Assembly: GCA_020746995.1 (NCBI GenBank)
Contig: JAGPXD010000001.1
Location: forward strand, 310,001-374,000
Direction of reading: 5' to 3'
Source of the DNA: Plectosphaerella cucumerina
Lineage: Eukaryota > Ascomycota > Sordariomycetes > Glomerellales > Plectosphaerellaceae
Length of the DNA: 64,000 nt
The notes under the pieces were generated by a model. That model was not told where the DNA came from. It did no database searches and was given only the letters and a program-made list of their open reading frames with translations. The position numbers and the translations under genes were made by a program. Each line of letters begins with the position of its first letter. The stretch's first letter is position 1. Shown one piece after another: positions 56,101-64,000 of this stretch.

Positions 56101-56394
56101 GGCGGTATGTTGTTCGGCTGCTTTGTACATGTTTGATTTTGGTGGCAAGGTTCATTTTTGGCATATCAACGGAGTTCTCGGGGGAATTTGCTCCAAACAG
56201 CGGCACTTCAGCATTGGGACGGAGTATGGGTTGGCACAGCGACAGCGCGTCGACTGTATTTTTGCGCAAAGCGCGGGCTCGATATATTGCTAGCCTTCAG
56301 AGTCCAAACGACGGCTTTTGATGATCCACGCTTTTTGGCAGACCTTGAGATTTCCTTCCCAAACATGACGCGTGACTCGATGAACAGCAATCAA

Positions 56395-57140
56395 TTACTC
56401 CAGCCTAGGCGAAGTCCATGTCAGCAACGCGCATTGGCATGTCAACCACAGCGGAGAAACTTACCTCTGAATCAGGTGCAGACCACTCGCGGTCTCAATG
56501 ACGCCGCTCATCTGACCGACCTCGGTGGCAAAGGCCGCCGTCTCAAACTCCTTCTGCATGTCGCCCTTGCCAAAGTAGCCGAGGTCGCCGCTCTTGGAGA
56601 AGCTGCTGCAGTCGCTCTCCTTGGAGGCGATTTCGGCAAAGGTCTTGTCGCCGCGGCGGATCTGGGCCTCGAACTCCTCGATGCGGACGCGGGCGTCATC
56701 GAGGGAGCGGGTGATGGTGGGTTCGCGCCAGGAGGAGGGGCGGCGGCTGCCGGCGTGCTTGACGAGGATGTGGGCGGCGCGGATCTTGCCCTCGGGGACG
56801 GCACCGGCACCCGGGGGCGGGTGCAGGCTGCTCTGGGCGTGGTGGGCGGACATGTAGTTCTTGAGCTTCTCGACGTCGGCGCCGGTCGGGGGCTCCCAGC
56901 GCGAGACCTTTTCGACCGTGTTGAAGTAGTAGGGCAGGTTCTTGGAGTTGGAGTGGCGGACCTCCCAGTTGGGGGGAAGACCTGTGTCGGCCTGGGGCGG
57001 GGTCAGTGTTTTGAACGGAGAAGGCGGTTCAATTCTAGAGGATCCAGATTGAATGCGACAGAAGAAGAAGGATGGGAGACATTGCGCGGTTCTGAGGGAG
57101 GTAATGATGGGGAGAGGAGGTCACGGTTTGGACTGACCAT
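56395..57140 (-). CDS. ESS1: Peptidyl-prolyl cis/trans isomerase ESS1/PIN1
   Basis: Exons 57140-57138, 56991-56465 and 56404-56395 give 179 residues. The first coding exon is just the ATG, separated from the rest by a 146-nt intron. The last exon holds only the end of RLE and the stop. The WW domain (LPPNWEVRHSNSKNLPYYFN...SRWEPP) lies at residues ~5-40. The parvulin domain follows (IRAAHILVKHAGSRRPSSW, then FAEIASKESDCSSFSKSGDLG and SGLHLIQRLE). It isomerises phospho-Ser/Thr-Pro bonds, notably in the RNA polymerase II CTD, in the nucleus. RPB9, another Pol II component, lies less than 2 kb away; that is probably coincidence. Confidence 0.95.
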
Positions 57141-58706
57141 GTTTGCGCCTGTGTTGATGCTGGTGGTGGGGTAAAGATGTTTGAGCTGCAGACCTAAAAG
57201 AGTCTCTGCAGGTGGCCGTCGGGATGATTGAGCTTGCTGGGGTAAGAAGCAATCGGTTGCGTGATGGGGAGAAAGAAAGATGACGTGCGTCAGGATTTGG
57301 TTGGGGGGGACTGGATCGTGTCTTGTAGGTCTGGAGTTGGCGGAGCTGGGAGCAGGATCAGGTTGCCGGGTGATGCCCCGCAATCGTCGGGGGTTGTCTC
57401 GGTCAGCTGGGGTGCCAGGGCCAAAATCCGCTAGGGGGTCCCCGCGACATTTCTCGCGCCGCCCGTTGAGGGGAGAGCGGGGGAGGGGCAGCCGCCGGTT
57501 GTCTTTCACCCAGGCCGGCTCCTGGTCTGGTCACTTTCGTGTCTCTCCATCTCGGCATACCATTGGCTTCCTGGCTGGTAAATTCCGGGGGTTAACTGTC
57601 GGGGAAACTTGGAGGTCTCTCCCCTGGTGATCACGCTGCCCTCCCTTCCAGAGTACCGCCACATTCCCCTGTCTTTCAAGCGCGGGGTCATCTTGATAAT
57701 GTGTCTCGGCCTGAGTGAGCGATGCCCACGTGTATCACGATCTAATGAGAACGCCCCCATCGCCAACCGCTGCAGGACACTATCGTCCACAGACTAGCAG
57801 CGCATGCTTGGAGCTTGATGCTGACTAGTGGCATCTATTCTGTCACCCACCGTCCCATCTTCCACCGTCACAATCTCTCTCCAGGTCACCGGGCCCTCCT
57901 ACACGATCGAGCGTTACTGGGACTGGCGGCTGTGTGACATGCTGTACCTGCATCAGCCTAGACAAGGACAGCACGAGGTCACGCATCATTCGCCAAGGGC
58001 ACTTTCTTAAGTTAAGATAATTCAGGGGGCAAGATGCATGGTGCAGTTGTAAACGCACCTTTTAAGGCGCAAAACGTTTCTGTAGCTGCCTTCAATCGGC
58101 TTGGGACATGTGCTGAACCCAGTGGTTCGAATTGAACTGGTGGTGATGAACTGACAAATGCTTTGATGAAGGAGGTGGCTGCAACACAGGCCTTCATCAC
58201 CCTGAACTAGAGATAGGCTTTCAATCATTCAACAAACCCTTCTAGCTTAGTTCAAATCATCACAGTAAGCATTTTAGATAATAGAAGGGATTTCTGCCAC
58301 AGACAAAGCGGACTCCTAGCCTTGAAGACTCGAGTGTGAAGGGTGCGTCTGGTGAGGTGGCTTAGGTGGGCATGGCTGACACACGCCACCAGCTGGGACA
58401 GGCAGTCAGGCAGCGAGGACGGAACCTCTCACCCAATCAGGTCAGCGTGTGGGTCTACAGAGGGTCCGCACTGAGCCTCCGCAGTGCAGCGCGCCACCTC
58501 AGAAATTCTGAACGCGTGACGAACCCAGCAAGCAACGACTCACCATACACCACATCCCACGAATATATTCTCCGACTCTCCTCCCCCCCTCATACTCATC
58601 CCAAACCACCGAACAGCAGACTCGTTGCAAATCCAACTACTCAGCACTCCCAACTCATCGAACCCCTACGGCTTCACACCGACAATCTTCGATCCCTTCC
58701 GACAAC
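57141..58706. other. Divergent intergenic region between ESS1 and RPB9
   Basis: About 1.6 kb that must hold both promoters. Frames in it are short, and the longest (minus strand, to 57509) merely extends the ESS1 first intron and leader. No RNA gene seen. Confidence 0.5.
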
Positions 58707-59721
58707 ATGGCCTCCCCCGGCTCCATTGCCGCGTCCGATGATGCTGCCTCCAAGCCCGTTGAGCAGATCACGTTCCGCTTCTGTTCAGAGTGCTCCAACA
58801 TGCTTTACCCAAAGGAAGATCCGGACAACAACCGCCTGCAGTTCACCTGCAGGACTTGCCACTATACCGAAGAGGCCAGCTCGACCTGCGTCTTCCGAAA
58901 TGTTATGAACACTTCGGCTGGTGAGACGGCCGGTGTCACTCAGGACGTCGGTTCCGATCCTACGGTACGTGACCTTCAGCACGACGCTTCCCTTCTCAGC
59001 CCCGAGATGTGTCTTTGCTGTGGCGAAACGATCCTCTGCGGCCAGTGCCGCGAGCCCTCCGACTCCTTCGTCGTCAACACTCCCACCAACATTTCCGACC
59101 CCGCCATCGCCGAGCTGGACGACGAGATCGACGAAGAGATGGATGACCTTTTCGGCACTGGCATTTACCTCCACATGTATGGGAACAACAAGTCGGCCCC
59201 CCGGAGCAGCTGCGACATTTACGATGACCTCTGCATCGACGACGCGCACGTTGTCGGCTTTGGTATGGCCGTCACCCCGGACGGCGAGGTCATTCAGTCC
59301 TTTTCCCAACCAGGCCTCCACGACTGCATGGCCAACAAATACCTGGACTGGTCCTCATCACCGGAGACCGACAGCTCGGACGAGGAGATGACAGACATCT
59401 GAGCTGCTACTGCCCCGCGCACACATACACATTCCCTTTGTCATACCCCCAGCACCGGCCTAGCACAACCAAACCAACCCAGACACACCTGGCTGACTTG
59501 GCACTTGATCGTTGTAGCTGCCGCGCGAGCTGATTTCTTGCCCCAACTGCGGGCACAATGAGGCTGTCTTCTTCCAGTCACAACAGCGAAGCGCCGAGAC
59601 AGGCATGGTAAGTCCATCCGTACCAGGCAGCCACTCGACCATCACCCCGCTAACCCATCGACCACAGAAACTGTTCTACGTCTGCTGCGATTGCGGAAAC
59701 ATCTTCCAGAAGAAGAACTAA
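58707..59721 (+). CDS. RPB9: RNA polymerase II subunit RPB9
   Basis: Exons 58707-58964, 59518-59607 and 59668-59721 give 133 residues, close to the usual ~120. The N-terminal zinc ribbon is FRFCSECSNMLYPKED...FTCRTC, the linker ends DVGSDPT, and the C-terminal ribbon is LISCPNCGHNEAVFFQSQQRSAET...FYVCCDCGN. Rpb9 sits on the Pol II lobe and acts in start-site choice, fidelity and TFIIS-stimulated RNA cleavage. Both ribbons are complete. The join DPT-LPRELISCPNCGH matches the standard RPB9 linker. The first intron is 553 nt, about ten times the local norm, and contains an in-frame ORF described separately. The second is 60 nt. Confidence 0.93.
58965..59402 (+). CDS. In-frame ORF retained in RPB9 intron 1 (alternative C-terminus or nested gene)
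   Basis: Reading on from RPB9 exon 1 without splicing gives 145 further residues and a stop at 59400-59402; the fusion would have 231 residues. The codons are C-ending like those of neighbouring genes and quite unlike an intron. Near its start, CLCCGETILCGQC forms a CxxC-x5-CxxC pair, placed where the second zinc ribbon of RPB9 would be. The rest contains an acidic segment (ELDDEIDEEMDDLFG), a compact stretch with GTGIYLHMYGN and VVGFGMAVTPDGEVIQSF, and an acidic end (SSDEEMTDI). A nested gene starting at ATG 59007 is the alternative. I recognise no family. Confidence 0.55.
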   Translation, partial: VRDLQHDASLLSPEMCLCCGETILCGQCREPSDSFVVNTPTNISDPAIAELDDEIDEEMDDLFGTGIYLHMYGNNKSAPRSSCDIYDDLCIDDAHVVGFGMAVTPDGEVIQSFSQPGLHDCMANKYLDWSSSPETDSSDEEMTDI

Positions 59722-60101
59722 CGGATACGACTTTTCCTTTATTGATACCCAGCGGGATTAGAGGATGAACAAATGGCGAGGGAGGCTCTCATATGGTTCT
59801 CGGAGGCGTTTGGCGATGCGGTTTGGGTCGATCGGTTTATAGGACAGGCCGAGAAATGGATCATCACAACAAGCTCTTAACACTGATTTCCTCCTGGGCG
59901 TCTAACCTCTTCTCTGACGCCCCCTCATGTGACTGTAAAGTGATGTAGATTGGTATTCTCTTCCAACCTGGAAACGCCAGCTCATGCAATCATATGGTAC
60001 AAACGCCTCCAGGCCAGGCCGGCCGAAGCTGATCCTACAATACTGCGACGATGCCATCTCGTCCCTCCTCGCACCTTGTCCCCTCTAGCTGCCCTCCTCG
60101 T
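59722..60101. other. Convergent 3' flanks of RPB9 and uL14m genes
   Basis: About 380 bp between two convergent stop codons. Nothing else is seen. Confidence 0.6.
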
Positions 60102-60601
60102 CTAGACGTGCAGCGGCGCCATGGACAGAATCTTGCTCCACTTCTTCCTCTTCAGCTCGGCGCCCACGACACCGTTGATGCGCGTACCGACGGGGTCGCC
60201 AGCCTTGTTGATAAGAACGCAGGCGTTGTCGTCGAAACGCACCACGCTGCCGTCGCGGCGCTGCATCTTGTACTTTGTCCGGACCACAACGGCGTGGCGC
60301 ATATCGCCGCGCTTGACCTTGTTGGCGAGGGAGGCACCGGCCATGCCGTCGGCGTTGGCTCCGCGGTGCTTCTGGACGACGACGACGATACGGTCGCCTG
60401 GTCGGGTCAGTCTAAGACTCGGTCTGGGTTATAGGGCGGTCGTACCGATGCGGGCCGCCGACTTGCGGCCGACGACCATGGCGCACTCGACGAGGGCGGC
60501 GCCCGAGTTGTCGATGCAGTTGAGTATCGTCTGCGAGTACAGGGTCAGCGAGGAAGCCATGAGAGGGAGAAGGGAGAGAATCCTACCTTTAGTTGAATCA
60601 T
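60102..60601 (-). CDS. MRPL38: Mitochondrial large-subunit ribosomal protein uL14m (L14/L38)
   Basis: Exons 60601-60587, 60530-60446 and 60397-60102 give 131 residues; the first exon encodes only MIQLK. The sequence MIQLKTILNCIDNSGAALVE is the bacterial-type L14 start, and DRIVVVVQKHRG, VKRGDMRHAVVVRTK, RRDGSVVRFDDNACVLIN and PVGTRINGVV follow in order. The length and the bacterial-like start set it apart from the cytosolic eukaryotic uL14 (L23), which has an N-terminal extension. It binds 23S-type rRNA at the subunit interface of the mitochondrial ribosome. It is divergent from the SET9 gene, sharing an ~860-bp promoter region. Confidence 0.93.
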
Positions 60602-61464
60602 CTTGCCGGCTGTGCTCCTCTTCGCGAGGCTAGTCACTTACTATCGTTTCTCCCGGTTATCTGAAGCTCTCACCACTGGACGCGACCTGGCCCAGAGAAT
60701 TTCGAGGTCGGATCATCAATTGGGTTATGTAATCCAAAGTCCGATGTTCTACCGGTCGATCGCCTGTGATTCGTCCGCGACCACTTTACACCCCGGCCGC
60801 AGCACAAAGAGCACAGGGGTTGGAATGGACCCGCCCGTCGCCCGGTCAGTGAATTTTACCCACCTCGGAAGGAGCTCGTGGCCAATCAAAGTCCGAGTTG
60901 CGCCGCAAGCCCCCCTAGAATCATCATTTGTCCCGCGGGCAGGAATGGCGGACAGCCGCAGCTTCCCATTCCTGGCGCGGCCAACTCGTCGTACCTACCT
61001 TCCTCCAACCTCAACTTCCCCTATCGTCAGCCCGCTCAACCGTCCACCCTCGCTAAGTTTCTGCAACCGAATACTCGCAGGACTTGCCCACTTTCCTTCT
61101 GCAACAGCTTTCTTTTGCCCCTTTGGCATCACCAAGTTCTGTCCCTTTCGGCGTTTCCTTGTTGCTCTCCTTTGACGACCGCCAACAACCGACTGCGAAT
61201 TGCGCATTAAGAATGACGACACGTACCTCGAGTCAGCTTTACCTCACTTACGACCTTTGACTTGCCCGTTCCTTCCTTCGGACTGCGAACTCTCCCAGAA
61301 CCTACGAACCGAACTTGTGATCCGAACTGTCGCAGCCGACCCATCGGCCTCGCAATTCACTTCGGCGCATCCCCGTCCGACACTTGGGATCCGATCCACA
61401 CACCACTCAAGACCTCGAACGACACCTCACAACTCACTCGAGACCTACACACACCAACCGCAAG
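60602..61464. other. Divergent promoter region of uL14m and SET9
   Basis: About 860 bp; frames in it have no recognisable content. The part nearest SET9 is CA/AC-rich, as is common in fungal 5' leaders. Confidence 0.55.
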
Positions 61465-63669
61465 ATGCCTCCCAGCAAGGCAGCCATTGCCAAGCGGAAT
61501 CAGCTCACGCTGACCCAGCTGGCAAGCTACGATGACATTCTGACGGATGCCTTGATCGACCATGTAAGCTCGGCTTGGGCAATTCACCCTGCCTCAATCT
61601 AATGCCTCCAGGTTTACTATTGGACGACAATCCCCAAGAACCGATCATCATACCACCCGTCCCGAGGCGTCCGCGAAAGCGACATTACCGAAATCATCCA
61701 AGCCGAGATCGTCGTCAAGTCGGACCTCGACGCCGGTACAAAGAAGCTCCTCGCGACCGACGGACTGCGCCGATTCTCCAACAGCCTCAAGGCAGACAAG
61801 GAGAAGGAAGACTTTGCGAACCACCTCCGCCGCTACTTGTCCATTTACCTACCCGACTGCCCATTCGAGGTGAACACTACCAATCGATACACCATTGTCT
61901 CCCACGAGGCTGCCGTCACGGCCCGGCGCTTCATCAAGCGCAACGAGACCATCAAGCACCTGTCCGGCGTCCAGGTTGTCATCACCCCCGAGGAGGAGAA
62001 GGAGATGACGGCGAGGAAGAAGGACTTCAGCATTGTCGTCTCCTCGAGGAACAAATGCGCCAGCCTGTTCATGGGCCCCGCCCGCTTCGCAAACCATGAT
62101 TGCAACGCCAATGCCAAGCTCGTTACTACCGGCAAGGCAGGCATTGAGATTATTGCCATCAGGAACATCGAGGTCGGCGAGGAGATTACAGTAACCTACG
62201 CTGATAATTATTTTGGCGTCAACAACAGCGAGTGCCTCTGCTGCACTTGCGAGAAGAACCAGGCCAATGGATGGGCCAACCCGGAGGGACAGGTGTCCGT
62301 GAAGACGAGCATTGAGGGCGCTACCGGAGATGGCTACTCACTGCGGAAGCGAAGACGTGCCGACAGCTCCGAGCGCGCTTCTAGGACGCCATCTGTGGCC
62401 CCTTCCATTCGCCCTCAGGTTTCCAAGACACGCCTCAAGTCGGCTCGCAACTCGCTCGCAAACGACTCCGCCGCCAAGGATTCGACAACTACCGACTCGC
62501 CAATGCCGCCTCCTTCGTCAACTAAGAAGCGGGCCTACTCCTCGTCAATCATGACCCCTCCGTTCACACCCGCCAAGAAGTTAAAGCTCGCCGCAGATCA
62601 GGCGATCCCGATTCACCTGGATGCCCAGAGCTCTAGAAGCAGCTCTGTGCAGTCTGAGCGCAGCGACTCATTGGCGAGCGGCAACGGCTCAACCACCGAC
62701 ATCACCGAGCCGGAGAAGGAAAGCCCTTGCCCAGAGGCGCAAACTCTGAAGGCCGTCCAGACTCAGACAGACATGCCGGTTCTCAAGCAAGAGGAGGGCG
62801 ACGAGCGTGCTGGCACCATTCTGGCACAGACCTCCCTCTTCTCTCAAACCAGCGAGGCCGCCCAAGCTGCCGCTCCAGCTCCTGCCGTGGTCGCTACCAC
62901 CCGACCGGTGAGCGCCATGTCCATCTCGGCCATCTGCAACCCACCAACCCCGCCGTCTTCTCAACCACTGCCGTCAACGGAAGAGGAAGTCATGGCAACG
63001 GTCGAGACCACAGAACCAGTCACGGACCCTGCTCCGCTTATCGTCAAGGTGGAGGCTAAGATTGAGGCCTCAGCCGAGGATGCAGCTGCTGAGGAGCCGG
63101 AACAGCCGAGAAAGAAGCGAAAGTACACGAGGAGGATGTTCATTAAGGAGACTACACCACCGGCCAGACATCGCCAGCCCGGAGATTACACCCTGACACC
63201 GCTCCTGCTCTCAGAGCCACTGATGGCATGGATCAGGTGCATCAACTGCGACACGGCGTTTGTCCAGCACAATGCCTACTACACAAAGAGCTCTTGCCCT
63301 CGATGCGAGAGGCATTCAAAGCTCTACGGCTACATCTGGCCAAAGACACAGAAGGCGGGTCCCAGGGACAAGGAAGAGCGGATCCTCGATCACCGGACCA
63401 TTCACCGCTTCCTCAACAGGCAAGACGAGGCCATTATCCGGGGCAGGGCCATCAAGAGGCCACTGAGCGATGTCGACACAACTGCGACCGCCACGGAGAC
63501 AGCGACGCCCGATGTCCCGATGAGGAAGAAGCGGAAGATGACCAAGAGAAACGAGACCGAAGATGAGTCCGAGGACGAGGCCGAAGACGACGGCGACCGC
63601 AACTACATGCCAACCCGCCGCAGTGGCCGTGCCAGGAGGGTCAGCAACAAGGCGTCTGCCGTTGCTTAG
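61465..63669 (+). CDS. SET9: Histone H4-K20 methyltransferase SET9 (SUV4-20/KMT5 type)
   Basis: Exons 61465-61563 and 61612-63669 give 718 residues. The N-terminal helical segment (QLTLTQLASYDDILTDALIDHVYYW) and the SET domain (about 110-240) match fungal Set9. The SET domain includes RNKCASLFMGPARFANHDCNANAK (pseudoknot NHxC) and GEEITVTYADNYFG. The post-SET zinc site is CLCCTCEKN. It methylates H4 Lys20 in chromatin. A Ser/Pro-rich disordered region follows. A further Cys-pair segment (RCINCDTAFV...SSCPRCERH) around residues 535-570 looks like a small zinc finger. Basic KKRKMTKRNE stretches near the end could be nuclear signals. The TAG at 63667 may not be the original end, since coding-like sequence continues. 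Confidence 0.92.
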
Positions 63670-64000
63670 AAAGCGCGAGCGACCGCGAAGCCAGCTGTCC
63701 CGTCTGCTGTACCACAGCCTCATCAGGCTGTTGGCCTGGAACGCCAGCAGGCAGCCAAGATCTCCGAGCCGCAGCTACCTGAGAATCTTTCCGAAAGATC
63801 CCATGCGAAACCTTGAGCTGAGCCAGGAGGCCTCGCAGGGTGCTCAGTCGGACTTCAGAGCTGTTCAAGAGCACCCACCGGCAACCTACGAAGCCGCGGA
63901 GAACCTGAGGCCGAATCAGGGTGCTGCGCAGCCTGGCGACTCGGGCCAGCAAGACCCAGAGCTATTTCTGCCCAAGCAGGATCACGACAACCTCATGGGC
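63670..64000 (+). other. Coding-like sequence beyond the SET9 stop
   Basis: The SET9 frame stays open for 48 more codons after the TAG (KARATAKPAVPSAVPQPHQ ...) to a TGA at 63814. Another frame from 63803 (MRNLELSQEASQGAQ) is open to the window end. Both are Gln/Pro/Ala/Glu-rich like the SET9 tail. The stretch could be 3'UTR with residual similarity to an ancestral longer C-terminus. Confidence 0.35.

Noticed and set aside
57003..57509. 168-codon minus-strand frame before ESS1
   Set aside because: It merely runs through the ESS1 leader, start codon and first intron.
58965..58999. 35-nt mini-intron (gtacgt...ctcag) leading into the RPB9-intron ORF
   Set aside because: Too short for efficient splicing, and it would shift the downstream ORF out of frame.

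Overview
The window is nuclear DNA of a filamentous ascomycete (Pezizomycotina). Genes are interrupted by many short GT-AG introns, mostly 46-60 nt, several with a CTAAC or CTGAC branch site just before the acceptor. Codons are strongly C-ending and genes lie on both strands without operons. The repertoire (cyanide hydratase, AA13 starch LPMO, GH43 exo-galactanase, RTA1 proteins, Zn2Cys6 regulator, several MFS porters) fits a plant-associated Sordariomycete; that lineage is inference. Gene models were built by reading splice sites by eye and checking frame across every junction.

Layout. 1-5.3 kb: 3' end of cytosolic methionyl-tRNA synthetase, a secreted GH43 exo-beta-1,3-galactanase-like enzyme, and cyanide hydratase. 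5.3-9 kb: gene-poor, with a roughly 350-bp inverted-repeat element that truncates a small decayed gene. 9-20 kb: a Cys/His-repeat coiled-coil protein, two MFS transporters, an uncharacterised protein, a 2EXR protein and a regulator-like protein without a zinc cluster. 20-31 kb: an SDR reductase, a large calpain-like protease, a 4-kb gene-empty stretch and a NiCoT nickel/cobalt permease. 31-41 kb: two tandem RTA1 genes, the AA13-CBM20 LPMO, an NmrA-like reductase and a convergent Zn2Cys6 factor. 41-57 kb: an Xaa-Pro peptidase with an optional mitochondrial leader, a sugar porter, an augmin HAUS3-like coiled-coil protein, an LrgB-like membrane protein and ESS1/PIN1. 58-64 kb: a housekeeping cluster of RPB9, mitochondrial ribosomal protein uL14m and the H4K20 methyltransferase SET9.

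Genes that may work together: the GH43 and AA13 enzymes both attack plant polysaccharides, and the sugar porter could import products. The others look independent.

Most unusual: (1) RPB9 has a 553-nt intron that keeps an in-frame, coding-looking 146-codon ORF with its own CxxC...CxxC pair. (2) Two unusually long introns, in different transporter genes, carry related palindromic sequences. (3) A family of tandem arrays with a fixed 17-bp period lies at four, perhaps five, intergenic sites. (4) An inverted-repeat element with one of these arrays inside interrupts a gene. (5) A protein carries about 12 C-x4-C...C-x2-H units.
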